From assembly GCF_011044995.1 (NCBI RefSeq), contig NZ_JAAKZW010000062.1, forward strand, positions 1 through 35,156: DNA of 35,156 nucleotides, written 5' to 3'. The DNA is from Streptomyces mesophilus. Its GTDB lineage: Bacteria > Actinomycetota > Actinomycetes > Streptomycetales > Streptomycetaceae. Under the pieces are notes generated by a model. That model saw only the letters and a list, made by a program, of their open reading frames with translations. It did not search any database and had not been told where the DNA came from. Below, one piece after another: positions 26,601 through 34,206 of the stretch. The number at the start of each line of letters is the position of its first letter. Position 1 is the first letter of the stretch. The position numbers and the translations under genes are program-made.

Positions 26601-27101
26601 CACCTCGCCCACACAGCGGGCCGCTTCCGCTACGAACCGGCCCTGGACTTCCCGGCCCTGGAGCGTGCGCTCGGCGACGACCACGTCCTCCTGGTACGCC
26701 GCCACCCGCTCGCCGCGGGCCGGCTCCCGGGCGCGAACGCCCCCTTCGCACGCGACGTGACCACCCACCCGAACGCGGCCGAACTCCTCCTGATCGCCGA
26801 TGTGTTGATCACCGACTACTCGTCGCTGATGTTCGACTTCGCGCACACCGGCCGCCCGATGCTCTTCCACACCTACGACCTGGAGCACTACCGCGACACG
26901 GTGCGCGGCTTCACCCTCGACTTCGAGGCGGCCGCACCCGGCCCGCTGCTCACCTCCACCGGCGAGATGGTCGAGGCGCTGCGCGATCTGGACACGACGG
27001 CCGCGCGGCATGCGGACGCCTACGCCGCGTTCCGGCAGGCGTACGGGGACCTGGACGACGGGCGGGCGGCGGCACGGGTCGCGGACTGGATCTTGGCGTG
27101 A
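23613..27101 (+). CDS. Bifunctional GT2 glycosyltransferase / TagF-like glycerophosphotransferase (1162 aa)
   Basis: This is a close paralogue of the 1161-aa protein at 8204-4719, with the same domain order. The GT2 domain has VVVPVYNVQDYL, VDDGSTDDS at 45-53 and FVDSDD at 97-102. About 450 residues of unassigned modules follow, then a TagF-type domain (TWHGTPLKRVG with His894, GSPRND, LYAPTYRD, ITDYSSLMFDF with Asp1068). GSPRND has Ser where its relatives have Tyr. The GTG start has AAAGG about 10 bases upstream and puts the first GT2 strand 11 residues in. It is the first gene of an operon with a membrane protein (GTGA overlap). The 220-base gap to the divergent 690-aa TagF gene holds a small inverted repeat (GACCT/AGGTC, 23502-23516). 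Two such enzymes suggest two repeat-unit types or two chain steps. Confidence 0.9.
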   Translation: MQHTPASSLPRLTVVVPVYNVQDYLEDCLRSIAGQTLKSLDVVLVDDGSTDDSPRIARAFAARDPRFRYVRQENAGLSAARNTGVRQADPRREFLTFVDSDDIVPHDAYERMVASLDASGSDFVSGNVWRLNERGRQQAWQYKWLTKDRTRTHITRDPELLADRVAWNKVFRRAFWDAHEFSFPEGRLYEDTPVMIPAHFLAGSVDVLSDHVYYWRVREGSITRRRTEVKGVRDRIAACDSVSRFLGERFPQHKRTYDLSCLRDDFIYFLEGLPMGGPEYRAAFLEDTAAFLARADSSLTRELPVDLRIKWQLLREGRTAELIELLSYEQRNKTAFEVRGGLRKRAVYPGIESVPRRLSGLRKGELPVVARVNEARWDEDGKLRISGYAYVRNLEATRPGQSVKAGLLKSAHSRGQFRRVATRTVPRPEATVNSAQQLHCYDYSGFEMTIDPEQLKTGGRWRPGNWLLGVVVAGHGVVRRAAVRALDGASAQSVVRELGDGMRLVLGYSQGRLVLRVQEYAARVESHERDGDDLVLRGRLRGTPRPEQLRLTHKEHTYDYPLARAGDEFTVRVPLMDLEQVPPTPHRAPKEVEPQHGDRWSANLVLPGGALKSLAASADLPPGRHATGRARYAVGRELCATANDNGQLVVELTRQPVADLAHWPDEGVLVIEGTAAQDSWGPAELILRHSTDLTEVAVPLERSAGRFRARLVPATAHGGLPLPEGRWYLFLREKHEAGDGVPVRVLASLGAALPAARECDGREFSIGRRFGDRLLIDSGPALAATERGAYSQARLRTRHYPVQRALPLRDTVLYLDGESPRAVHEELLVRGAESEHLWVTRDQQTKVPPTARGIAEGSREWYEALARARVIVTSGHLPDWFERREGQRVVQTWHGTPLKRVGLDLTDTLYADHSHLDALPRLSAQWSVLVSPSRHASSVLPRALSYEGDVLDAGSPRNDVLFAEDRGKIADRVRAELGLSPEDDRRVVLYAPTYRDHLAHTAGRFRYEPALDFPALERALGDDHVLLVRRHPLAAGRLPGANAPFARDVTTHPNAAELLLIADVLITDYSSLMFDFAHTGRPMLFHTYDLEHYRDTVRGFTLDFEAAAPGPLLTSTGEMVEALRDLDTTAARHADAYAAFRQAYGDLDDGRAAARVADWILA

Positions 27102-27141
27102 GCCGGACGGACCCTGCGCTCCCCGTGAGCCGGACAGACCC
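27098..27141 (+). repeat. 27-base direct duplication of the start region
   Basis: GTGAGCCGGACGGACCC (27098-27114) recurs with one change at 27125-27141. The spacing of nine codons gives VSRTDPALP-VSRTDPSRP in frame and doubles the GTG start. Confidence 0.8.
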
Positions 27142-28681
27142 CTCCCGCCCGGGGGCCGAGCCCTGTCCAGGCTATCGGCGCCCACTGACAGTCGGCCTCG
27201 CCCGCGGTGCGACCGCCGTCATGGGCGGGCGCCGTTCGCTGCGCCCGAGCCCGTATCTGGTCTTCGGGACGCTGTTCTGGGTGCTGATGTCGGCGGCCGC
27301 CTGGCGGGTGCCGATCTGCTGCGACTTCGGACAGCACGCGGCCGTGGTCGAACGGCTCAGGGCCGATCTGTTCAACCCCGCGCACCCGATGGCCGCGGCG
27401 CCCGGCGACGGCAGCGCGTACTACTCCCCGTACGCTGTCCTGCAGGGCCTGTTCGCCAAGGTGACCGGGCTCGCGGGCTGGCAGGTCGTGAAGCTCTCCG
27501 GGCCGGTCAACCTCCTGGTGCTGCTCACCGGACTCGGCCGCTTCGTGAAGACGCTGACCCCCAACCGCTGGGCTCCGCTGCTCGCCCTGGTCTGCATGGT
27601 GCTGCTCTGGGGCACCAAGATGGCCTGGTGGAGCGGGTACTTGGGCCTGATGTCGATGACCGGCCATCTGCCGTTTCCGTCGACCTTCGCGATCGGTCTG
27701 ACCTTCTGGGCCTGGGCGTTGACGGCCCGGCTCGCGCGCGACGGCGGTTCGCCGCTCTCGTACGCGGGGCTCGGCGCCCTGTGCGGCCTGATCCTGCTGG
27801 TCCACCCCGTCTCCGCTACGGCGGCGGCCATCGGCGTGGCCGCGTTGGTCCTTGGCCGGGCCCGGCGGATCGCGCCTGGGTGGGCTCTTACCGTGGCCGT
27901 TGCGGGACTGCTCGTCCTGGCCTGGCCCTACTACTCGGTCTTCTCGCTCGCGGGCGACAGCAGCATGGACGCCATGCACCGCAAGCTCTACACGGCGTTG
28001 CCGGAACGCCTCTGGCTGGCGCTGCCCGGGCTTTTCGCCCTGGCGGCCAGATGGCGGCGGGACCGGCGCGACCCGCTGGTGCTGATGTTCGTCCTCGGTG
28101 GGCTCACCGTCGCGTACGGCTGGGTCTCCGGGCACTACATCTACGGACGGGTCATCCAGCTGACCATGATGTCGCTGCAGTTCGCCCTGGCCATCGAACT
28201 CACCGGGCCGCGGCCCTGGACGTGGGGACGACGGGTGCTCGCCGCGGCCTGCGGTGCGGGGATCGCGCTCAGCTTCTTCTCGGTCCAGGCGGGCGCGGTG
28301 GTCCCCCGCGCCCTGGATCCGGTGGGCTTCGACCAGCCGCCGCGCTGGCCCTCGTACTCCTGGGCCGCGCGGCACATCGCACCGGGCGAGGTGGTGCTGA
28401 CCGACAGCAGCCAGGCCTTGCGCTCGCTGCCCGGCTACGGTCCGAACCTCGTGGCGCCCCCTTGGCCGGACTCCTCCATGGCGGAGACGGACCGCGCCCG
28501 GCGGAAGGAGGAGGTGGCGCGTTATCTGACGCCCGGCTCCACTCCTGCCGAACGGGCCGCGATCGTCCAGCGGTACGGCGTGCGCTGGCTGCTGCTCACC
28601 CCCGAGCAGCGGATGCCACGGGAGGCGGTCGTCGTGGCGTGGGGGCCGCGGACCGGCGAGGTGCTGGCGCGGGTGCGCTGA
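27098..28681 (+). CDS. Polytopic membrane protein, probable GT-C-like glycosyltransferase
   Basis: With the GTG at 27098 this is a 527-residue protein. It has one span at ~54-70 and a loop holding CCDFGQHAAVVERL, whose aspartate sits where GT-C enzymes carry a catalytic acid. About nine further spans run to residue ~410, followed by a soluble tail. The start is uncertain. GTG 27098 overlaps the preceding stop (GTGA), and a near-copy 27 bases later gives a second in-frame GTG at 27125. An ATG at 27221 lies just before the first span and has no ribosome binding site. Coupling to the 1162-aa TagF fusion suggests the two act on one polymer, the membrane protein perhaps adding sugars after export. 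No family signature is fully recognisable. Confidence 0.68.
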   Translation: MSRTDPALPVSRTDPSRPGAEPCPGYRRPLTVGLARGATAVMGGRRSLRPSPYLVFGTLFWVLMSAAAWRVPICCDFGQHAAVVERLRADLFNPAHPMAAAPGDGSAYYSPYAVLQGLFAKVTGLAGWQVVKLSGPVNLLVLLTGLGRFVKTLTPNRWAPLLALVCMVLLWGTKMAWWSGYLGLMSMTGHLPFPSTFAIGLTFWAWALTARLARDGGSPLSYAGLGALCGLILLVHPVSATAAAIGVAALVLGRARRIAPGWALTVAVAGLLVLAWPYYSVFSLAGDSSMDAMHRKLYTALPERLWLALPGLFALAARWRRDRRDPLVLMFVLGGLTVAYGWVSGHYIYGRVIQLTMMSLQFALAIELTGPRPWTWGRRVLAAACGAGIALSFFSVQAGAVVPRALDPVGFDQPPRWPSYSWAARHIAPGEVVLTDSSQALRSLPGYGPNLVAPPWPDSSMAETDRARRKEEVARYLTPGSTPAERAAIVQRYGVRWLLLTPEQRMPREAVVVAWGPRTGEVLARVR

Positions 28682-28712
28682 GCGGGCGGGCGGTAGGGGG
28701 TGGGCGCTCAGC
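28677..28712. terminator. Possible bidirectional terminator spanning two convergent stop codons
   Basis: GCTGAGCG (28677-28684) and CGCTCAGC (28705-28712) are perfect 8-base arms with a 20-base loop. Each arm contains the stop codon of one of the convergent genes (28681 plus, 28708 minus). Confidence 0.4.
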
Positions 28713-30537
28713 CTGTTCCGTGCGGGTGCAGCGGCGGCAGCTCCAGCCGTTCACGGGCACCCGGCGCACCTCCTGAGCCCTGCGGCGCACCCGAACCGGG
28801 CGGCCCCGCCCAGCCCGTGGCGCCTTGGTCCCGCTCGCGCGCCCTGTTCCTGTCGTGCACCTCCAGGACCGGATCCACCACGGGCACCGGCTTGCCCGCC
28901 GGCCAGTCCACGGGGCGCTCCGGCGCTCGCCGCACGTACATCCGCAGCACTCCGCTGCGCTCCTTGAACTCGCCGCGCAGGACGAACTGCTCGTTGACCA
29001 CCGACAGTTTCGCGGCCTCCGTCGCCGAGCGCGGGTTCCAGGACGCGGCGGTCACGCGCGGTTCGGCGAGCACCCAGACGCGGTCGAGGTTCGCCAGCCG
29101 GCGCCTCAGTTCGATCGGACCGGTCTCCGTGCCGTAGAGCGTCCCGGACGCGGCCGGTGCGGTCCGCAGCGCGAGGTCCTGCGTACCGGCGAAGCCCGCC
29201 GGGTACGTCAGCGCGACGCGCCGGCTCTCGGACGGCAGGAACAACACCGGGTCGCCGGGCCCCAGTTCCCGTGCCGCCACCCGCGCGACCGCGGCCAGGT
29301 CGTCCGGCCGGCCGGCCGCCGAGGCGTTGACCCGGTGCTCGGGCAGCTGCCACAGGCAGGCCGCGGCGATCGCCGCCACGCCGGTCAGCGCGGCCGCGGC
29401 GCGGTGCGGCGGCTGCCCGGCCTGCAGCAGTCCCCGGACCACGGCGGCGCAGCGCTCACCGCCCGCCGCCGCAAGGAGCGGCACCCCGGCGAGCGCGAAC
29501 AGGACGTATCGGCGGTGGTAGAGGGGCGTTGTCTGGGCGACGGCGAGCAGCAGGGCCGGCGGCACCAGGGTCAGCGGCAGTGCCAGGGCGCCGAGCGAGA
29601 TCCTGCCCCGGCGCGGCAGCGGCGCGTTCAGGGCGGCACAGATCAGGAGCAGGACGACGGTGACGACCAGCGGGGACGGTCCCGCGAAGGTCCGCAGCAG
29701 TTCCTCGACGCTGTCGATGCCGGGCGCCTCCAGCCAGGCCACCTGCCCGCTCTGCCCGGCCGTCAGGCTGATCAGCGGCAGCAGCGCGGTGAGCGCGGCC
29801 GCGGCGGCGACCGTCCAGGCCCGCCACAGGGTGCCGTCGATCCGCCGCCAGGACACCACCAGGGTGACGGCGTGCGCGGCGAGCAGCAGGGCCGCGAACT
29901 CGTGGAGATACGCGGTGCAGCCGACGACCGCGCCGTAACGGCACCAGTCGCGGGTGCGGCCGAGTTCCACCGCGCGCAGGAGCAGGAGCGTCGCCGCCGC
30001 GGCCCCCGCGCACACCAGCGCGTACGAGCGGCCCTCCGTCGCGAAGAGCCCGGTGGCCGGCGTCACCGCGTACAGCAGACCGGCCCAGAGCCCCACGCGC
30101 GCCCGCGCCAGACGGGTGCCGATCATGGCGACGAGGCCCGCGGTGACAGCGGCCGCGAGCACCGACGGCAGCCGCAGCATCACCTCGCCCGGGTGCACCT
30201 GGAGCACGAAGTGCATCAGCACGTAGTAGACGCCGTGCACCGCGTCGGCCGAGCCGCTCAGCTGCGAGATCTCGGGCAGCGAACGCCGTGCCACCTGGAA
30301 CGTGGCGCTCTCGTCCCGCCACATCGACCCCCGGTCGAGCCCCCACAGGCCGACCGCGAGCGCCGTGAGCGCCGGCACCGTCGCGGCGGTGACGGCCGGT
30401 CGGACCAGCAGCAGCCGGGCCAGGGTGCGCAGATGCCCGGACGGCACGGCGGCCCTGGCCGGGGCCGTGGCCGGGTACGCGCGGTGCGCGGAGGCGGTCG
30501 GGGTGCCGGTGAACGCGGAGGCCTGCGTGCGGTACAT
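28708..30537 (-). CDS. GT39/ArnT-like polytopic membrane glycosyltransferase
   Basis: This 609-residue integral membrane protein has a first span at ~47-66 followed at once by GSMWRDESATF, with Asp75-Glu76. This is the DE pair in the first extracytoplasmic loop of protein mannosyltransferase and ArnT-type (GT39/GT83) enzymes, which use polyprenyl-phosphate sugars. HGVYYVLMHFV and LRLPSVLAA next are also typical, and about ten more spans follow to ~residue 400. A soluble tail of ~170 residues ends in a Pro/Gly/Arg-rich stretch. It should act on the outer membrane face, adding sugar to an exported polymer, lipid or protein. No good ribosome binding site precedes the ATG, and the upstream leader is unassigned. 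It is divergent from the GT2 gene at 30629. Donor and acceptor are unknown. Confidence 0.82.
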   Translation of the reverse strand: MYRTQASAFTGTPTASAHRAYPATAPARAAVPSGHLRTLARLLLVRPAVTAATVPALTALAVGLWGLDRGSMWRDESATFQVARRSLPEISQLSGSADAVHGVYYVLMHFVLQVHPGEVMLRLPSVLAAAVTAGLVAMIGTRLARARVGLWAGLLYAVTPATGLFATEGRSYALVCAGAAAATLLLLRAVELGRTRDWCRYGAVVGCTAYLHEFAALLLAAHAVTLVVSWRRIDGTLWRAWTVAAAAALTALLPLISLTAGQSGQVAWLEAPGIDSVEELLRTFAGPSPLVVTVVLLLICAALNAPLPRRGRISLGALALPLTLVPPALLLAVAQTTPLYHRRYVLFALAGVPLLAAAGGERCAAVVRGLLQAGQPPHRAAAALTGVAAIAAACLWQLPEHRVNASAAGRPDDLAAVARVAARELGPGDPVLFLPSESRRVALTYPAGFAGTQDLALRTAPAASGTLYGTETGPIELRRRLANLDRVWVLAEPRVTAASWNPRSATEAAKLSVVNEQFVLRGEFKERSGVLRMYVRRAPERPVDWPAGKPVPVVDPVLEVHDRNRARERDQGATGWAGPPGSGAPQGSGGAPGARERLELPPLHPHGTG

Positions 30538-30614
30538 GGAGTGGAGTTTGTGCGATTAACTGTCGATTGCAGCGTATTGACGCCTCCTTTAATCGGATAA
30601 TTCAGGCATACGGC

Positions 30615-30620
30615 TAACAT
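30615..30620 (+). promoter_or_regulatory. -10-like hexamer before a probably leaderless GT2 gene
   Basis: TAACAT ends 8 bases before the ATG at 30629. The intervening bases (TTCCCTTC) are pyrimidine-rich and contain no Shine-Dalgarno sequence. No convincing -35 element is seen at the right spacing. Confidence 0.35.
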
Positions 30621-30628
30621 TTCCCTTC

Positions 30629-32251
30629 ATGGAATGCCTGCCGTCTCCCGAGCCCCAGGTCTGCGTCGTGGTCATCGGCTACAACGACTCGGCCCATGTG
30701 GCCGACGCGGTGCGCTCCGCCCTCGCCCAGGGCGCCGCCGTACGCGAGGTGATCGCCGTCGACGACTGCTCGGTCGACGACAGCCGCGAGGTGTTGCAGC
30801 GCCTCGCCGCCACCGAGCCCCGGCTCAAGGTGATCGCCCGCGCCACGAACAGCGGCGGCTGCGGCACCCCGCGCAATGACGGCATCGACGCCTGTACGTC
30901 CCCGTATGTGATGTTCCTGGACAGCGACGACGTGCTGCCGCCGGGCGCCGTGGACGCGCTGCTCACGGCCGCGACCGAGCACGGCACCCAGGTCGCGGCC
31001 GGTCTGTGTCTGCGCCGGGAGCTGCCGTCGGGCCGCGAGGTGCCCTGGGAGCCCGAGCTGTACGACACCCCGGCGATCGTCGAGCACCCCGGTCGGCGGC
31101 CGCGTCTGGTGCACGACACCCTCTGCGTCAACAAGCTCTACCGCACGGACTTCCTGCGCACCCACGGCATCCGTTTCCCGGACGGCCGCTACGTCTACGA
31201 GGACTTCGTGTTCAGCGCGCGGGTGCTCGCTGCCGCGCCGAGGATCGCGCTGATCTCCAACCCCGTCTACATCTGGCACGTACGCCGCTCGGCCACCAAG
31301 CTGTCGATCTCCCTCGACCGCGCGGGGATCGCCAACTGGCAGGCTCGGATGGACGCGCACCGCGAGGCCGTCGACATCCTCACCGACGCCGGTGAGAAGA
31401 AGCTGGCGCGGGCGGCGCGCGCCAAGTTCCTCGAGCGCGGCCTGCGGATGTACACGCGCGAGCTCGACCAGCGCACACCGGAGTACCGCGCCGAGTGGTG
31501 GCGGCTCACGCGCGCCTATCTCGCCACGTTCGACGAGGCCGATGTGGAGCACGCACCGGCCCCCGGCCGGGTGATCGCCCGCGTGATCCTGGCCTCGCCG
31601 GAGCCGGTGGACCTGCCGCGCCTCCAGCAGGTCGCGGCCCGCCCGGCGCGCCTGGTGCCGCCGTACGTGCGCGGGGCGGACGGCACTCCGGTGTGGTCCG
31701 AGCAGCTGCCGCAGGTGAGCCTGGAGCATCTGCTCGTCCGGCCGATGCGGCTGCTCCCGCTCACCGTCGACGCGAGTCTGCTGCCGCGGGCGCGCAGCTC
31801 GGTGCTCACGCTCAGGCTGTACGAGTTGTACGGGCGCGTCGCCGGGTCCGTACCCACGACCGTGGACGTCGAACTGCGGGACCGGGCACGGGTCGCGAGC
31901 GGGATGCGGCGGACGGCCGCCTGGCGTGCGGACGCGGATCCGGTCGCCCCGGACGGGAGTTGGACCGCCGAGGTGCTGCTCGATCTCGGTGCGCTCGACC
32001 CGACGGCTTGCGTGTGGGATCTGCGCCTGCGGGTGCGGTTCGCGGACGGCACGTATCGCGAGACCGCGGCGCGTGCCGTGGCGGGGCCCGGGGTGCTGCG
32101 GCGGACCGCGGTGCGCGATCTGCGGCGGGGGGTGCGCCTGGTGCAGCCGTACGCCACGAACGCCGGGAACCTCGCGGTGCGGGTCGCGCCCGGGGTGCGC
32201 GGGGTGGCGCAGGTGGTGCGGCGGCGGGTGCGGCGGGCGCTCAGCCGGTAG
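30629..32251 (+). CDS. GT2-family glycosyltransferase
   Basis: This 540-residue protein has an N-terminal GT-A domain with VVVIGYNDSAHV, VDDCSVDDS at 44-52 and FLDSDD at 96-101, all key acidic residues present. It continues through a conserved helical region (VNKLYRTDFL, then YEDFVFSARVLA). The last ~200 residues form an unassigned, Arg-rich, beta-like tail. The middle resembles the GT2 parts of the TagF fusions in this window, but no glycerophosphotransferase domain follows. It could therefore be a relative that lost or never had the second domain. It is monocistronic, divergent from the GT39-like gene, and ends before a strong hairpin. Function as a polymer-decorating glycosyltransferase is inferred. 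Confidence 0.88.
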   Translation: MECLPSPEPQVCVVVIGYNDSAHVADAVRSALAQGAAVREVIAVDDCSVDDSREVLQRLAATEPRLKVIARATNSGGCGTPRNDGIDACTSPYVMFLDSDDVLPPGAVDALLTAATEHGTQVAAGLCLRRELPSGREVPWEPELYDTPAIVEHPGRRPRLVHDTLCVNKLYRTDFLRTHGIRFPDGRYVYEDFVFSARVLAAAPRIALISNPVYIWHVRRSATKLSISLDRAGIANWQARMDAHREAVDILTDAGEKKLARAARAKFLERGLRMYTRELDQRTPEYRAEWWRLTRAYLATFDEADVEHAPAPGRVIARVILASPEPVDLPRLQQVAARPARLVPPYVRGADGTPVWSEQLPQVSLEHLLVRPMRLLPLTVDASLLPRARSSVLTLRLYELYGRVAGSVPTTVDVELRDRARVASGMRRTAAWRADADPVAPDGSWTAEVLLDLGALDPTACVWDLRLRVRFADGTYRETAARAVAGPGVLRRTAVRDLRRGVRLVQPYATNAGNLAVRVAPGVRGVAQVVRRRVRRALSR

Positions 32252-32257
32252 CGCGAC

Positions 32258-32287
32258 GGGGCCGCCGCCCTTGCGGACGACGGCCCC
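32258..32287. terminator. Bidirectional hairpin terminator between convergent GT2 and galE genes
   Basis: GGGGCCG (32258-32264) pairs with CGGCCCC (32281-32287). Inside, CCGC (32265-32268) pairs with GCGG (32273-32276) around a CCTT loop, leaving a 4-base bulge. It begins 6 bases after the stop at 32251 and lies 60 bases beyond the galE stop at 32348. Confidence 0.6.
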
Positions 32288-32347
32288 TTCGGTGCCGTAC
32301 GGGAAGGTCCCGGAGTGTCGCGTGCCTGAAGTCCCGCACAGGGAGCG

Positions 32348-33328
32348 CTAGTTGCGCGCGGCCTCCGGGTGCAGGCGCACCCAGCCCGCCCACGCCGACG
32401 TGATCATGTCGCGGACGTCGTGGCGGGCCTCCCAGCCGAGCTCGCCGGCGATGCGGTCGGCCGAGGCGACCACGCGGGCCGGGTCGCCGGGGCGGCGGGG
32501 GGCGACCTCGGGCTCGACGCCGTAGCCGGTGACCTCGTTGATCAGGTCGATGAGCTCGCGCACCGAAACACCCTCGCCGCGGCCGATGTTGACCGTCAGG
32601 TCGTCGCCCGGCGCGGTGGCCAGCTTGCGGGCGGCGGCCACATGCGCGTCGGCCAGGTCGGCGACGTGGATGTAGTCGCGTACGCAGGTGCCGTCGGGCG
32701 TCGGGTAGTCGGCGCCGAAGATCCGTGGGGCAGCGCCCTCGGTGAGCTTCTCGAAGACCATCGGGACGATGTTGAAGACACCGGTGTCGGCGAGTTCGGG
32801 GCTCGCCGAGCCCGCGACGTTGAAGTACCGCAGGGACGCGGTCGCGAAGCCGTGCGCGCGGCCGGCCGCGCGGACCAGCCACTCGCCGGCCAGCTTGGTC
32901 TCGCCGTACGGGTTCATCGGCAGACAGGGGGTGTCCTCGGTGACGAGGTCGACGTCGGGCATGCCGTAGACGGCCGCCGACGAGGAGAAGACGAAGGAGC
33001 GCACTCCGCCGGCGGCTACGGCCGCGAGCAGGACGCGCAGGCCCTCGATGTTCTGGTGGTAGTAGTGCAGCGGCAGTTCGACGGACTCGCCGACCTGCTT
33101 CTTGGCCGCCAGGTGGACGACACCGGTGATGCCGTGTTCGGCGATCGCCTTGTCCAGCGCGGCACGGTCGAGCACCGTGCCCTCGACGAACGCGACGCCC
33201 TCGGGCACCCGCTCGGCGATCCCCGTCGACAGGTCGTCGAAGACGACCGCCTGCTCGCCGGCCGCGAGCAGGGCACGCACGACGTGCGCTCCGATGTAAC
33301 CGGCGCCGCCGGTGATCAGCCAGGTCAT
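32348..33328 (-). CDS. galE: UDP-glucose 4-epimerase
   Basis: This 326-residue short-chain dehydrogenase-type epimerase interconverts UDP-glucose and UDP-galactose, possibly also the N-acetyl forms. The motifs are GGAGYIG (7-13, NAD binding), DDLSTG (31-36), HLAAKKQVGES, SSSAAVYG (115-122) and the catalytic Tyr141-x3-Lys145 in YGETK. Length is normal. The ATG at 33328 is chosen over a GTG six bases upstream because AGGG then sits 5 bases away. It probably supplies galactose donors for the polymer, as galactose is common in streptomycete wall glycopolymers. It lies downstream of the TetR gene on the same strand with a 90-base gap and could be cotranscribed with it. Confidence 0.95.
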   Translation of the reverse strand: MTWLITGGAGYIGAHVVRALLAAGEQAVVFDDLSTGIAERVPEGVAFVEGTVLDRAALDKAIAEHGITGVVHLAAKKQVGESVELPLHYYHQNIEGLRVLLAAVAAGGVRSFVFSSSAAVYGMPDVDLVTEDTPCLPMNPYGETKLAGEWLVRAAGRAHGFATASLRYFNVAGSASPELADTGVFNIVPMVFEKLTEGAAPRIFGADYPTPDGTCVRDYIHVADLADAHVAAARKLATAPGDDLTVNIGRGEGVSVRELIDLINEVTGYGVEPEVAPRRPGDPARVVASADRIAGELGWEARHDVRDMITSAWAGWVRLHPEAARN

Positions 33329-33418
33329 GGTCACCCTGTTTCCGTAACGGTTTGTTCCAGTTTGTTCGACGCTTGGCGTGCGCTTGGGGTTCCGGCGGCG
33401 TTCCGCGGGTTCCGGGCG

Positions 33419-34093
33419 TTACCCCTTCGGCGGGCCCTGTATCGCCCGCAGTCCCGCCGCGGTGGCTGCGGTGAGCTGGTCCAGGTAGCCCTTCGGCAGG
33501 GGGGAGCGCGTCACCACCGAGCGCCAGTACAGCGGACCCGAGATCAGGTCGAGCGCGATCTCGTCGTCGACGCCCGCGTCCAGCTCGCCGCGGGAGACCG
33601 CGGCCTGGACGATCCCGCTGGCCACCGAGTGCTGGCCTTCGCGCAGCGCCTTCTCCAGGGCCTCGCGGATCTCCGGATTACGGGCCGCCTCGGCCTGCAG
33701 GTCCGGGATGATCTGGCCGGCCACGGGGTGCCGCAGGGCGCGCGAGGTGACCTCGTACAGCAGCCGGAGATCGCCTTCGAGGGTGCCGGTGTCGGGGGCG
33801 GGCAGGCCCTGGACGGCGACCGCCGAGACCAGGTCGAGCACGAGGTGCAGCTTGGAGCGCCAGCGGCGGTAGACGGCGGTCTTGCCGACGCCCGCGCGGC
33901 GCGCGACGCCCTCGATCGACATCCGGCCGTAGCCGACCGCGGCGAGCTCCCCGAAGACCGCCGCCCGAATGGCTTCGGTCACATCCTCGCGCAGCACCGC
34001 GGCGCCGGCCGGAGCCCGGCGGCGGGCGGGCTTGGCCGCTTCACCTCTGGGCGCGGAGGGGGCCGGGTCGGGTGCGGAGGTCGAGGACGTCAT
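33419..34093 (-). CDS. TetR-family transcriptional regulator
   Basis: This 224-residue repressor-type regulator has a disordered, Pro/Ala/Arg-rich N-terminus of ~30 residues, then a TetR helix-turn-helix. The signature region GYGRMSIEGVARRAGVGKTAVYRRW spans about residues 54-78 and is shown here only as a landmark (key residues Ile60, Gly62, Gly70, Tyr75, Arg77). The C-terminal ligand-binding half is all helical, with EIALDLISGPLYWR near the end, as in many actinobacterial TetR proteins. The ATG at 34093 is preferred over 34105, because a -10-like TATGCT overlaps the latter. It is divergent from the TagG-like permease across 113 bases. Control of the exporter and of its own gene is likely from this layout but unproven. 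Confidence 0.88.
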   Translation of the reverse strand: MTSSTSAPDPAPSAPRGEAAKPARRRAPAGAAVLREDVTEAIRAAVFGELAAVGYGRMSIEGVARRAGVGKTAVYRRWRSKLHLVLDLVSAVAVQGLPAPDTGTLEGDLRLLYEVTSRALRHPVAGQIIPDLQAEAARNPEIREALEKALREGQHSVASGIVQAAVSRGELDAGVDDEIALDLISGPLYWRSVVTRSPLPKGYLDQLTAATAAGLRAIQGPPKG

Positions 34094-34100
34094 GGCCCCC

Positions 34101-34106
34101 AGCATA
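34101..34106 (-). promoter_or_regulatory. -10-like hexamer before the TetR gene
   Basis: On the minus strand TATGCT ends 7 bases before the ATG at 34093. The intervening GGGGG could also serve as a weak ribosome binding site. Confidence 0.3.
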
Positions 34107-34126
34107 CGGCCGTGACGACGGAACGG

Positions 34127-34156
34127 TTGCGTTGCGACGTCGATCCGTCCTACGCT
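34127..34156 (+). promoter_or_regulatory. Candidate promoter of the TagGH-type exporter operon
   Basis: TTGCGT (34127-34132), an 18-base spacer and TACGCT (34151-34156) lie about 50 bases before the GTG at 34207. The palindrome CGACGTCG (34135-34142) sits in the spacer and is a possible site for the divergent TetR protein. The GTG has GAGGT 7 bases upstream, so this gene has a normal leader, unlike several others here. Confidence 0.45.
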
Positions 34157-34206
34157 CCACGAAGCGACGATACGGGTCCGTCCCGACGTAAAAGCGAGGT
34201 AAGTCA

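Noticed and set aside
26123..27097. Upstream extension of the membrane protein frame ending at 28681
   Set aside because: It shadows the TagF domain of the 1162-aa gene; its translation is Arg/Pro-rich and motif-free.
30583..30590. Strong AAAGGAGG on the minus strand upstream of the GT39-like gene
   Set aside because: It lies 45 bases before the ATG at 30537, too far to serve it, and no in-frame start codon of that gene lies at a usable distance.
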